Shown here piece by piece: positions 33,112-42,043 of a stretch of DNA of 64,000 nt (the stretch's first letter is position 1; every line of letters begins with the position of its first letter). The notes under the pieces are model-generated. The model did no database searches. It saw nothing but the letters and a program-made list of their open reading frames with translations, and was not told the origin of the DNA. Made by a program: the position numbers and the translations under genes. The stretch spans positions 100,378 through 164,377 of the forward strand of contig NZ_FXAN01000050.1 in assembly GCF_900176645.1 (NCBI RefSeq), written 5' to 3'. This stretch comes from Burkholderia singularis. Its GTDB lineage: Bacteria; Pseudomonadota; Gammaproteobacteria; Burkholderiales; Burkholderiaceae.

Positions 33112-34710
33112 ATGAAATCCTCGCCGACCAAATTCGCCGTGGCGCTCGCCGCCGCTTGCACCTTGTTCGCGGCCGCCCCCTGCACACACGCGGCGACGCC
33201 GAAGGACATGTTCGTGATGGCCACGCTGCTCGACGAATTCATTTCGCTCGATCCCGGCGAGATTTACGAACTCGTGCCCGAAGAGTACGTGGCGAACACC
33301 TATGACCGGCTCGTGCGCGTCAATCTGGCCGATCCGTCGAAGTTCGACGGCGACGTTGCGCAGTCGTGGAGCGTGAGCCCGGACGGACTCACCTTCACGT
33401 TCAAGCTGCGGCCGGGCCTCCAGTTTCATTCGGGCAATCCGCTCACAGCCGACGATGTTGCCTGGTCGATCCAGCGCGCCGTGCTGCTCGACAAAGGGCC
33501 GGCCACCGTGCTCGCGGGCCTGGGGCTCACGAAGACGAACGTGCTCGCGAACGTGAAGAAAGTCGACGATCTGACGATGTCGGTCACCACCGACAGGAAA
33601 TATGCGCCGACCTTTGTGCTGAACGTGCTCGGCTCATGGCCCGCATCGGTCGTCGATAAAAAGCTGCTGCTGTCGCACCAGCAAGGCAACGACTTCGGCA
33701 ACGGCTGGCTGAAGACACGCGAGGCTGGCTCGGGCGCGTACCAGCTCGTCAAGTGGACGGCAGGCGACAGCATCGTGCTGCAGCGTAACGACCGCTACCG
33801 GCTGCCGCTCGCGATCAAGCGCATCGTGCTGCGGCACGTGCCGGAAGCGGCCAGCCAGCGTCTGCTGCTCGAAAGCGGCGATGTCGATGCGGCACGCGAC
33901 CTCAGCCCCGACGATCTCGCCGCCGTCGTCAAAAACGGCACCGCGAAGGCCACGGCAGCGCCGCAAGCGACGCTGCTCTATCTCGGCCTGAACACGAAAA
34001 ATCCGACGCTTGCGAAACCGCAAGTGCAGGAAGCGCTGAAATGGCTCGTCGACTATAACGGCATCCAGAACCACGTCGTGAAGACGACGTACAAGGTCCA
34101 TCAAACCTTCATGCCGGACGGCTTTCTCGGCGCCCTCGACGCGAACCCGTACCGGCAGGACGTCGCGAAAGCAAAGGCGCTGCTGGCGAAAGCCGGCGTG
34201 CCGAACGGCTTCACGATCACGATGGACGTGCGCAACGATTATCCGTACACCGAAATTGCGCAGGCCGTGCAGGCGAATTTCGCGCTGGCCGGCATCAACG
34301 TCAAGCTCATTGCCGGCGACAACAAGCAGACGCTCGCGAAATACCGCGCGCGACAGCACGACATCTACATCGGGGAATGGTCGGCCGATTACATCGATCC
34401 GCATAGCAACGCGCAGGGTTTCGCATGGAACCCTGACAACAGCGATCAGTCTAGCTACAAGATGCTCGCATGGCGCAACGCGTGGGACATTGCGCCGCTC
34501 ACCGCGCAGACACAGCAGGCGCTCGTCGAGCCGTCGGCGGCCAAGCGCGCACAGCGTTACCAGGCGATGCAGAAAGAAGTGCTTGCGAAATCGCCGTTTG
34601 TGATCCTGTTCGAGAAGGTCGCGCAGGTCGCGACACGGCCCGGCGTGAGCGGCCTCGAAGTGGGTCCGATCAACGATCTCGTATCGTATCGGCATCTGAA
34701 GAAACAATGA
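33112..34710 (+). CDS. ddpA: D-Ala-D-Ala/dipeptide ABC transporter substrate-binding protein
   Basis: A 532-residue SBP_bac_5 protein with a Sec signal (residues 1-27, THAATP at the mature end). It lies between ddpX and the permease genes, exactly as ddpA does in E. coli, and so probably captures D-Ala-D-Ala or related dipeptides. It is the paralogue of the protein at 29771; differences are spread evenly, so the duplication is old. Blocks: SLDPGEIYELVPEEYVANTY and YIDPHSNAQGFAWNPDNSD. The stop overlaps the ddpB start (ATGA, 34707-34710). Confidence 0.92.
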   Translation: MKSSPTKFAVALAAACTLFAAAPCTHAATPKDMFVMATLLDEFISLDPGEIYELVPEEYVANTYDRLVRVNLADPSKFDGDVAQSWSVSPDGLTFTFKLRPGLQFHSGNPLTADDVAWSIQRAVLLDKGPATVLAGLGLTKTNVLANVKKVDDLTMSVTTDRKYAPTFVLNVLGSWPASVVDKKLLLSHQQGNDFGNGWLKTREAGSGAYQLVKWTAGDSIVLQRNDRYRLPLAIKRIVLRHVPEAASQRLLLESGDVDAARDLSPDDLAAVVKNGTAKATAAPQATLLYLGLNTKNPTLAKPQVQEALKWLVDYNGIQNHVVKTTYKVHQTFMPDGFLGALDANPYRQDVAKAKALLAKAGVPNGFTITMDVRNDYPYTEIAQAVQANFALAGINVKLIAGDNKQTLAKYRARQHDIYIGEWSADYIDPHSNAQGFAWNPDNSDQSSYKMLAWRNAWDIAPLTAQTQQALVEPSAAKRAQRYQAMQKEVLAKSPFVILFEKVAQVATRPGVSGLEVGPINDLVSYRHLKKQ

Positions 34711-35801
34711 CGCAACCTGCCAATCCCGATATGTCGACACCCACCACCGCTTTCGACACGCTGCGCACACTGCCCGCGCGCCGCCCCGGCGTGCGCCGCG
34801 CGCTGCGTGCGGCGCGCGCGGCGCTCACGCTTGCCGTGACGTTCGCGGGGCTGCTCGCGCTAACGTTCGTGATCGGCCGCAAAGTGCCGATCGATCCCGT
34901 CCTCGCCGTGCTCGGCGACCGCGCATCCGCCGAGGCCTACGCGGCCGAGCGAATCGCACTCGGGCTCGACAAACCGCTCGCGACGCAATTCATGATCTAT
35001 GCGCGCGACGTGCTGCACGGCAATCTCGGCATGTCGCTGCTGACGTCGAACCCGGTGCTCGACGACATCAAGCGCGTGTTCCCCGCAACGCTCGAACTCG
35101 CGACGCTCGCCACGCTGATCGGCGTCGCGCTCGGCGTGCCGCTCGGCGTCGCGGCGGCCGCGCGACACAACCGGCCGATCGATCACGTCGCGCGCTTCGT
35201 CGGCCTGATCGGCAATTCGGTGCCGGTGTTTTGGCTCGGATTGATGGGACTGCTGCTGTTCTATGCGAAATTGCGCTGGGTCGCGGGGCCAGGGCGGCTC
35301 GATCCCGTCTACGACGGCATGGTGGAGCCGCGCACCGGCAGCCTGCTGATCGACGCGGCGCTCGCGGGCGAATGGGACGTGCTGCGCAATGCGCTGTCGC
35401 ATATCGTGCTGCCTGCGGCGATCCTCGGCTATTACTCGGTCGCCTACCTGAGCCGGATGACGCGCTCGTTCATGCTCGATCAATTGAGCCAGGAATACAT
35501 CGTCACGGCGCGCGCGAAAGGGCTCGCCGAGCGCGCCGTGATCTGGCGGCATGCATTCGGCAACATCGCGGTGCCACTCTTGACGGTGATCGCGCTCACC
35601 TACAGCAATCTGCTCGAAGGCTCGGTGCTGACCGAGATCGTGTTCGCATGGCCCGGCATCGGCTCGTATCTGACCGGGGCGCTGCTCAATGCCGACATGA
35701 ATGCGGTACTCGGCTGCACGCTCGTGATCGGCGCGCTATTCATCACGATCAATCTGCTGACCGACGCACTCTATCGCGTGTTCGATCCGCGCGCCCGTTG
35801 A
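34707..35801 (+). CDS. ddpB: dipeptide ABC transporter permease DdpB
   Basis: A 364-residue inner-membrane permease (DppB-like) with six main membrane segments. The N-terminal loop carries the ABC-permease region GLDKPLATQFMIYARDVLHG. The EAA loop that contacts the ATPases reads EYIVTARAKGLAERAVIWRH. The start is ATG 34707, overlapping the ddpA stop; the frame is open further upstream but only as a shadow of ddpA. The first ~40 residues before the first membrane segment are longer than usual and rich in Arg/Ala. Confidence 0.93.
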   Translation: MTQPANPDMSTPTTAFDTLRTLPARRPGVRRALRAARAALTLAVTFAGLLALTFVIGRKVPIDPVLAVLGDRASAEAYAAERIALGLDKPLATQFMIYARDVLHGNLGMSLLTSNPVLDDIKRVFPATLELATLATLIGVALGVPLGVAAAARHNRPIDHVARFVGLIGNSVPVFWLGLMGLLLFYAKLRWVAGPGRLDPVYDGMVEPRTGSLLIDAALAGEWDVLRNALSHIVLPAAILGYYSVAYLSRMTRSFMLDQLSQEYIVTARAKGLAERAVIWRHAFGNIAVPLLTVIALTYSNLLEGSVLTEIVFAWPGIGSYLTGALLNADMNAVLGCTLVIGALFITINLLTDALYRVFDPRAR

Positions 35802-35846
35802 TTTACCACGCCCCTCATCCTCATCGAACGATTGAACGATTTCGAC

Positions 35847-36788
35847 ATGCCTTCGCCCTCCCATCGCCGCTCGCCATCATCGGCCGCGCCCACGCTGCGC
35901 GAATGGCTGCTCACCGATGCCCCCGCGTCGCGCCGCCAGGCGACGCTCGGCCTCGCATACCGGCGCTGGCGGCGCTTCGCCGGCAATCCGCTGAACCTGA
36001 TCGGGTTTGCGATCCTGACCGCGCTCGTGGCCGTCGCGATCGTCGCGCCATTCATCCTGCCCCACGATCCGCTGCGGCAAGTGCTGTCAGACCGGCTGCT
36101 GCCGCCCGGCTCGCCATCGCACTGGTTCGGCACCGATCAGCTCGGCCGCGATATTCTGTCGCGGATGATCGCCGGCTCGCGCCTGACGCTCGGCATCGCG
36201 ATCCTCGTCGTCGCGATCGTCGTGCCTATCGGGCTCGCGATCGGCACGACGGCGGGTTTCTGCGGCGGCTTTGTCGACAGCGTGCTGATGCGCATCACCG
36301 ATATCGCGCTGGCATTCCCGAAAATCGTCCTCGCGCTGGCATTCGCGGCTGCGCTCGGGCCAGGCGTCGTCAACGCGGTCGTCGCAATCTCCATCACCGC
36401 GTGGCCGGCCTATGCCCGGCTCGCGCGCGCCGAAACGCTGCGCATCGCGCACGCGGATTTCATCGATGCCGCGCGGCTGCAAGGCGCATCGCCGCTGCGC
36501 ATCCTGTCGCGCTATGTCACGCCGCTGTGCGTGTCGTCCGTGATCGTGCGCGCGACGCTCGACATGGCGGGCATCGTGCTGACCGTCGCCGGACTCGGCT
36601 TTCTCGGGCTCGGCGCGCAGCCGCCGAGCCCCGAATGGGGCTTCATGGTGGCTTCCGGGCGCAACGTGCTGCTCGACGCCTGGTGGGTCGCGACACTGCC
36701 CGGCATCGCGATCCTAGTCGTCAGCATCGCGTTCAACCTGCTCGGCGACGGGCTGCGCGACGTCTTCGATCCGCGTCATGGAGCCTGA
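35847..36788 (+). CDS. ddpC: dipeptide ABC transporter permease DdpC
   Basis: A 313-residue second permease (DppC-like). The N-terminal OppC-type segment is followed by HWFGTDQLGRDILSRMIAGS, the family signature, then membrane segments and the EAA loop DFIDAARLQGASPLRILSRY. ATG 35847 is used; an in-frame TTG at 35832 would add five residues, and neither has a clear ribosome binding site. The stop is one base away from the ddpD start used here, so the genes are tightly coupled. Confidence 0.92.
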   Translation: MPSPSHRRSPSSAAPTLREWLLTDAPASRRQATLGLAYRRWRRFAGNPLNLIGFAILTALVAVAIVAPFILPHDPLRQVLSDRLLPPGSPSHWFGTDQLGRDILSRMIAGSRLTLGIAILVVAIVVPIGLAIGTTAGFCGGFVDSVLMRITDIALAFPKIVLALAFAAALGPGVVNAVVAISITAWPAYARLARAETLRIAHADFIDAARLQGASPLRILSRYVTPLCVSSVIVRATLDMAGIVLTVAGLGFLGLGAQPPSPEWGFMVASGRNVLLDAWWVATLPGIAILVVSIAFNLLGDGLRDVFDPRHGA

Positions 36789-36789
36789 C

Positions 36790-37752
36790 ATGCGATTGCC
36801 TGCACACACGCTTCACGTACCTTCGCCCAACGCCGAGCGCGCGCATGCTTCGGGCGGATCGGCACACGGGAGTACGACCGGCGCCCTGACACGCACGGCA
36901 TCGGCCCCGCCTCTTTGCGAAATAGAAGGACTGCAAATCGGTTTTCGCACCCATGACGGCACGCTCGTCGACGCGGTGCACGATTTGTCGTTGTCGCTCG
37001 AGCCCGGCGAGCGGCTCGGCATCGTCGGCGAATCCGGCTCCGGAAAATCGTTGACGGGCCGTGCGCTGCTGGGCCTGCTGCCTGCTGCCGCGCAATGGCG
37101 CGCGCGAGCGCTGCGTTTCGAAGGCCGCGACCTGCTCGCGCTCGCGCCTCGCGAGCGCCGCCGGCTGTGCGGCAGCGCGATGGGGATGATCCTTCAGGAC
37201 CCCAAGTATTCGTTGAACCCGGTAATGACGGTCGGCCAGCAGATGGCCGAGGCGTTCCGGCTGCGCGAGCCCGGCTTGCGCGGCCGCGCGCTGCGCGAGC
37301 GGATCGTCGATGCGCTCGCCGCCGTCGAGATTCGCGATCCGACACGCGTCGCCGACGCGTATGCGCACGAATTGTCGGGCGGCATGGGGCAGCGCGTGAT
37401 GATCGCGATGATGGTATCGACCGGGCCGCGCCTGCTGATTGCCGACGAGCCGACGTCCGCGCTGGACGTCGCCGTGTCGATGCAGGTGCTCGCAGTGCTC
37501 GACGACATGATCGCCCGCCATCGCACCGGGCTCGTATTCATCAGCCATGACCTGCCGCTCGTGATGTCGTTTTGCGACCGGGTCGCGGTCATGTACGCGG
37601 GGCGCGTCGTCGAGACCTGCGCGGCGCGCGATCTGGCCCATGCGAACCATCCTTATACGCGTGGCCTGCTTGCCGCGACACCGCCGCTCGCCGATCCGCC
37701 CGACACGCTGCCGCTGCTCGAGCGCGATCCCGCGTGGCTCGGCTCCACGTGA
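36790..37752 (+). CDS. ddpD: dipeptide ABC transporter ATP-binding protein DdpD
   Basis: A 320-residue ABC ATPase. Walker A GESGSGKS, signature ELSGGMGQRV, Walker B LLIADEPTSALD and the switch His (FISHDLPLV) are intact; the C-terminal oligopeptide-type extension (NHPYTRGLLAATPPLADP) is present. The first ~45 residues before the ATPase core are a variable Ala/Ser/Gly-rich tail. ATG 36790 follows GGAG by six bases; an overlapping ATG at 36778 is the alternative. Confidence 0.92.
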   Translation: MRLPAHTLHVPSPNAERAHASGGSAHGSTTGALTRTASAPPLCEIEGLQIGFRTHDGTLVDAVHDLSLSLEPGERLGIVGESGSGKSLTGRALLGLLPAAAQWRARALRFEGRDLLALAPRERRRLCGSAMGMILQDPKYSLNPVMTVGQQMAEAFRLREPGLRGRALRERIVDALAAVEIRDPTRVADAYAHELSGGMGQRVMIAMMVSTGPRLLIADEPTSALDVAVSMQVLAVLDDMIARHRTGLVFISHDLPLVMSFCDRVAVMYAGRVVETCAARDLAHANHPYTRGLLAATPPLADPPDTLPLLERDPAWLGST

Positions 37753-37793
37753 AAGGCACGCCGAACATGGAATCAGCAACAGGAGCCTCCACC

Positions 37794-38561
37794 ATGACGA
37801 CCGCCCCCATGATCGAGATCCGCGATGCGTCGATCCGTTTTACGACCCGCGCCGGTCGCGTCGACGCGGTGCGCGACGTGAGCGTATCGATCGGCACGGG
37901 CGACGCGTTCGGGCTGGTCGGCGAATCCGGGTCCGGCAAGTCGACGCTGCTGCGCGCGCTGACGGGCCTCGTGCCGCTTGCGCACGGCACGCTGTCGATC
38001 GGCTCGCGCCCGATCGACGGCAAGCTCGAGCGCGCATGGCGCCGCGACGTGCAAATGGTGTTCCAAGACCCTTATGCGTCGCTGCATCCGCGCTTCACGG
38101 TCGACGAAACGCTGCGCGAGCCGCTCGCGATCCATCGGCTGCCGAACCCGGACGAACGAATTCCGCGCGCGCTCGCCGAAGTCGGCCTCGGGCCCGCATT
38201 TCGCTTCCGCTATCCGCACCAGTTGTCGGGCGGGCAACGGCAGCGCGTGGCAATCGCGCGCGCGCTGATCATCGAGCCGCGCGTGCTGCTACTCGACGAG
38301 CCGACGTCGGCGCTCGACGTATCGGTTCAAGCGGAGATTCTCAATTTGCTGAAGCGGCTGCATCGCGAACGGGGGCTCACGATGATCGTCGTCAGCCATA
38401 ATCTCGCGGTCGTCGGATTTCTGTGCAGCCGCGTGGCGGTCATGCGCGGCGGGATGATGATCGAGCAGCTTGACATCGAGGACGTGCGTGCGGCGCGTGT
38501 CGGAACCGATTACACCCGCACGTTGCTCGCGGCGACGCAGGGATACCGGCGCGCCGGCTGA
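37794..38561 (+). CDS. ddpF: dipeptide ABC transporter ATP-binding protein DdpF
   Basis: A 255-residue ABC ATPase: Walker A GESGSGKST, signature QLSGGQRQRV, Walker B LLLDEPTSALD, switch His in VVSHNLAVV. It is shorter than many DppF proteins, lacking most of the C-terminal oligopeptide extension. ATG 37794 is preferred for its AGGAG eight bases upstream; an in-frame ATG at 37767 has none. It is the last gene of the rpiR-ddpXABCDF operon and faces the beta-lactamase gene 266 bases away. Confidence 0.92.
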   Translation: MTTAPMIEIRDASIRFTTRAGRVDAVRDVSVSIGTGDAFGLVGESGSGKSTLLRALTGLVPLAHGTLSIGSRPIDGKLERAWRRDVQMVFQDPYASLHPRFTVDETLREPLAIHRLPNPDERIPRALAEVGLGPAFRFRYPHQLSGGQRQRVAIARALIIEPRVLLLDEPTSALDVSVQAEILNLLKRLHRERGLTMIVVSHNLAVVGFLCSRVAVMRGGMMIEQLDIEDVRAARVGTDYTRTLLAATQGYRRAG

Positions 38562-38827
38562 AGACGGCGCCGCACCGGTCACATCCATGCATTCGGCTGC
38601 GCCGGGCGGCCCGGCACAGCGAGCCTTCCGATGCTGCGCGCCTTTACGACAAGCCGTTCATGGCGAACCGTCCGTTTATCGCTTCGTCCGTCCAGATCGG
38701 CGTATCGCCCGCCTGCGCGCTCAGTGCGCGATGTGCAGCGAAACCGCGCAGCTCGACGCCGGATCGTCCGCTGACGTATGCCGCTATCCAAGACAAGGCA
38801 TCGCGACGGGCGGTAATAAGTTGGACC

Positions 38828-39721
38828 TCAGCCGAACGCACGCGCGACAATCCGCGCAGCCGACGCGATCACGTCATTGCGCGCGCGCGCCTGCTGAGCG
38901 CGCCCCGTCGTATAGATCGCGAGCACGATCGGCACGCGGCCCGGCGGATACAAGACGCCGATATCGTTGGCTGTCCCATAATCGCCCGTCCCCGTCTTGT
39001 CGGCAACGCGCCATGCCGGCGGCACGCCCGCGCGAATCCGCTCGTTGCCCGTCGTATTGCCGAGCATCCACGCATTGAGCTGCTCGCGCTGCGCTTGGCC
39101 GAGCGCATCGCCGAGCAGCAGACGGCGCAGGCTCGCCGCCATCGCCGACGGTGTGGTCGTATCGCGGAGGTCGCCGGGAATGGCGGTATTCAGCGCGGTC
39201 TCCCGACGGTCGAGACGAAACTCGGCGTCGCCGATCGAACGCGCATAGGCGGTCACTGCCTGAGTGCCGCCCAACAGCGAAATCAGCAGATTCGCGGCCG
39301 TGTTGTCGCTGTATTGCAGCGCCGCCGCACATAGCTCGGCTGTCGTCATGCCTGCGCCGGCGTGCTTGCCGGTGATCGGCGAATACTCGACGAGGTCGCG
39401 TTTGGCATAGGCGATTCTGCGCGGCAGCAGATCAGGTTCGGCGGCGCTGCGTGCGAGAACTGCCGCCGACAGCATCATCTTGAACGTGCTGCAGAACGCA
39501 AAGCGTTCGTCGGCGCGGTACGCGATTTTCGCGTTCGTCGCCGTATCGAGCGCGGCCACGCCGATACGGCCGTCGAACGATGCCTCGAGCTCACGGAGCG
39601 CCCGTTGGGCATCGGCTGTGCCGGCGTTGTCCGAATGTCCGGTAAGCGGTGCACACGCGCCGATCAATGGCGCGGAAACGGCGGCGATCAGTACTGAGCG
39701 GCGCGATAGGGAATGCTTCAT
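38828..39721 (-). CDS. penA: class A beta-lactamase, PenA type, Tat-exported lipoprotein
   Basis: A 297-residue serine beta-lactamase of the Burkholderia Pen group. The N-terminus carries a twin-arginine signal (LSRRSVLIAAVSAPLIGAC) ending in a lipobox with Cys23, as reported for PenA. Catalytic elements: Ser78-x-x-Lys81 (CSTFK; Ambler 70/73), Ser138-Asp139-Asn140 (SDN, 130-132), Glu174 (Ambler 166) and Lys242-Thr-Gly (KTG, 234-236). The omega loop reads LDRRETALN, whereas Pen enzymes usually have LDRWETELN, so Trp165 and Glu168 are replaced by Arg and Ala. The NlpD-like gene lies upstream on the same strand, as in the B. pseudomallei group. No AmpR/PenR-type LysR gene is adjacent. Confidence 0.93.
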   Translation of the reverse strand: MKHSLSRRSVLIAAVSAPLIGACAPLTGHSDNAGTADAQRALRELEASFDGRIGVAALDTATNAKIAYRADERFAFCSTFKMMLSAAVLARSAAEPDLLPRRIAYAKRDLVEYSPITGKHAGAGMTTAELCAAALQYSDNTAANLLISLLGGTQAVTAYARSIGDAEFRLDRRETALNTAIPGDLRDTTTPSAMAASLRRLLLGDALGQAQREQLNAWMLGNTTGNERIRAGVPPAWRVADKTGTGDYGTANDIGVLYPPGRVPIVLAIYTTGRAQQARARNDVIASAARIVARAFG

Positions 39722-40256
39722 GATCGATGGGTGAATGGTGAAGTGATGTGTGGATGTCGGCCAATCCGACGCGCGGCACTCGCATGCCGGATTCGCACGC
39801 CGGTGAGCGTATCAGTTCTTGATGTGCGCGATCGTGCGGATTTGTCGCCGCGTCGACGTGCGTTGTGCTCTCCCGGCAGCGTGCGTGGCCGGCGATGTGC
39901 CGGCCTTTGCAGAGATTTGCTTGCGTGACGATGGCGCGCCGTCACTCGGCGTCAGGCCGCAGGCCGTGTCGAGAAAACTCATGAATTGCGCATGCGTTCG
40001 CCGCAACGCAACGGCCGTTACAAGCCGCTTTGCAAGCGTTCGTCAACAGTGTCCGATGCCATCGCCCGATGCGCGGCGTTACACACGGGCCGCATGACAT
40101 GCGATCCCCACCCGGCGCACGGCAGCGGTAAAACGCCGTCTGATTTGCGCGTCGCATCGCGGTACGGCAGGCTGCCGCGATGCGACGAGCCAACCGCCGC
40201 CCGGCCGCTGACGGGCAACACGGCCGGCATTGCGCGCTTCGCACGCCTGCATCGGC
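39722..40256. other. intergenic region between nlpD-like gene and beta-lactamase
   Basis: 535 bases without a supported gene. It may be transcribed from the nlpD-like gene into the beta-lactamase gene, since both are on the minus strand. A small GC hairpin (GGCCGGC/GCCGGCC, 39887-39905) is the only structure noted. No clear -35/-10 for the beta-lactamase. Confidence 0.4.
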
Positions 40257-41471
40257 TCACCCCTGCTGCTTGCCCGTCAAATAAAGCATCGGATTGACCG
40301 GCTTGCCGTCGCGCCGCACTTCGAACAGCATCGCCGCACGCCCATTGTCGGCACCGCTTCCCATCTCGGCAATCTGCTCGCCTTGCCGGACAACATCGCC
40401 CGTCTTCACGAGCAGCTTGCGATTGCGCGCATAAGCCGTCAGGAAATCTGCATTGTGCTGGACCAGGATCAGCGTACCGTAACCGTTCAAACCCGCGCCC
40501 GCATACATCACGCGCCCTGCTGCGGCCGCGCGCACCGGATCGCCCGCACGGCCCACGATCTGAATGCCACGGTTGCGGCCCGGCTGGAATGTTTCGACGA
40601 CCGTGCCAGCCACCGGCCACGCAAGCGCGATCGACTGCGCATGACGCTTCGTCTGTTGGACAACGCGCCGGTCAGCTGCGCGCTCGGCGGCGCTGCCGGA
40701 AGCCGCCGGCGTTTGGGACGTTTGGGACGTTTGCGGCACTTGCTGCGCCTGCGACGCTCGGGACGCTTGCTGCATTTGCTGCATTTGCTGCATTTGCGAC
40801 GCTTGCTGCGCTTGGGACGCTTGCTGCACTTGCGACGCTTGCGCCGGCACCGCGCCCGCCCCGGCCAACTCGAACACATTCGAGCTGCCACCCGATGCAG
40901 CGCTCGCCGGAATCGCCGCGAGCGCATCGCTCATCGTGAGCACATCGCTTACTGCGCGAGCATCGCCGGTCGCGACATCGACCGGCGATGGCAGCAAACC
41001 GGCCGAATCGGTGAATGCCAGCGCTGCGTCACCTGCATCGGCCGAGTCCGAGCCGCCCGGCTTTGCCGCGTCGGCCGGGCGCGTCGCCTGCGAACTGACC
41101 GCGCCGCGTGCATCCGGCGCTGCGGTCCACAGCACTTGGCCGATCGCAATCCGCGTGCGGCGGCCGAGCCGGTTCCATTTTTGCAGCTCCTTGACCGTGC
41201 AGCCCTTCGCCTGCGCGATCACCGACAACGTATCGCCGCGCTTCACCACGTAACGGGTTGCGGCCAGCGGCGACGCGGCCTGATCCTGGCCGTTTGGCGC
41301 GAGCGCCGTCGTTGCGGCCTGCGCGGCGCTCGCCTGCGATGCAACGGCTGCGCTCGCGAGCGTGTCGGTCGGCTGGACCGGTGACGACTGTGTCGCGCAA
41401 CCGGCAACGATCAGCGCGGCGGCTATCCCGGAAAGCCACAAGACACGGCGGTCGATCTCGCTCTTGCTCAT
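40257..41471 (-). CDS. nlpD: NlpD-like lipoprotein: LysM plus degenerate LytM/M23 domain
   Basis: A 404-residue envelope protein. A lipoprotein signal ends at Cys25 (VAGC). A LysM peptidoglycan-binding domain spans residues ~73-115 (YVVKRGDTLSVIAQAKG). A long Gln/Ser/Ala-rich low-complexity linker follows, encoded by a nine-base tandem repeat. The LytM (M23) domain occupies about 300-400, but its zinc ligands are lost (GIQIVG where active enzymes have HxGxD, and LFEV in place of LHFE). This matches NlpD/EnvC-type activators of cell-separation amidases rather than an active endopeptidase. ATG 41471 is chosen because the lipoprotein signal starts there. Confidence 0.9.
   Translation of the reverse strand: MSKSEIDRRVLWLSGIAAALIVAGCATQSSPVQPTDTLASAAVASQASAAQAATTALAPNGQDQAASPLAATRYVVKRGDTLSVIAQAKGCTVKELQKWNRLGRRTRIAIGQVLWTAAPDARGAVSSQATRPADAAKPGGSDSADAGDAALAFTDSAGLLPSPVDVATGDARAVSDVLTMSDALAAIPASAASGGSSNVFELAGAGAVPAQASQVQQASQAQQASQMQQMQQMQQASRASQAQQVPQTSQTSQTPAASGSAAERAADRRVVQQTKRHAQSIALAWPVAGTVVETFQPGRNRGIQIVGRAGDPVRAAAAGRVMYAGAGLNGYGTLILVQHNADFLTAYARNRKLLVKTGDVVRQGEQIAEMGSGADNGRAAMLFEVRRDGKPVNPMLYLTGKQQG
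40711..40845. repeat. nine-base tandem repeat inside the nlpD-like gene
   Basis: About 15 imperfect copies of a nine-base unit (plus-strand forms GTTTGGGAC, GCTTGCTGC, ATTTGCTGC). They encode tripeptides such as Gln-Ala-Ser, Gln-Gln-Ala and Gln-Met-Gln in the linker. The multiple-of-three unit keeps the frame when copy number changes, so this is a likely length-variable linker. Confidence 0.85.
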
Positions 41472-41644
41472 GCTCGAGTCAACTCCAAACGATGAAGCTC
41501 TCAAGCATCTCAAAATCGGCGGTACACACATGTAACCGGATGCAAGCAATGATGACAAAGTGCTCTCGGCCACCAATCGCTTCCCTTCTTTGCGCAATCT
41601 TCGGTGACCTTTCATACTTTGGCGCCGGTCCGTCGAACGCCTGC

Positions 41645-42043
41645 TCACTCATGGCCCTTCAGCGCGTGCAACAACGCCGCCGGCACCGGCTTTTTCCCGC
41701 TGCCGTCGGTTGCAATGCACACATAGACGACCTTCGCACTGGCGATCTCGGCCGAGTCTCGCCAGATGTCAAAACCGAGCGTGAAGCTGGTCGTGCCGAT
41801 CCGAATCGGCAGCACGTCAATGCGCGCCGAATCGCCCATCGACAAACTGCCGCGCCAGTCTATTTCGAGATGAACCAACTACACTTCCGTGCCCGTCGAT
41901 GCGAGAACGCGATACGGCAACCCGCGGAACTCGAGGAACGCGGCCCACGCTTCGCCGAGATATGCGACGTACCACATATTGAATACCACGTTCTGCTGAT
42001 CGATTTCGCAGTATCTGACTCGGATGTCGGTGGAGGATGTCAT
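41645..42043 (-). pseudogene. acyl-CoA thioesterase (4HBT, hot-dog fold) with an in-frame stop
   Basis: Reading from ATG 42043 gives TSSTDIRVRYCEIDQQNVVF and later YLGEAWAAFLEFRGLPYRVL, the N-terminal half of a YbgC/FcbC-type 4-hydroxybenzoyl-CoA thioesterase. It meets TAG at 41881-41879. The same frame then continues without a gap (VHLEIDWRGSLSMGDSARID, ending ALLHALKGHE) to the normal end at 41645, so one base change has cut the gene. Length (132 codons) and fold order are otherwise normal. The start overlaps the stop of the decayed acyl-CoA synthetase upstream (ATGA). A sequencing error is possible, but the neighbour is also broken. Confidence 0.82.

Noticed and set aside
40711..40845. CRISPR-like repeat array
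   Set aside because: The repeat is a nine-base unit without spacers, within a coding frame.
41879..41881. TAG as a programmed read-through codon in the thioesterase
   Set aside because: No supporting context, and the preceding gene is clearly a pseudogene, so simple decay is the better explanation.
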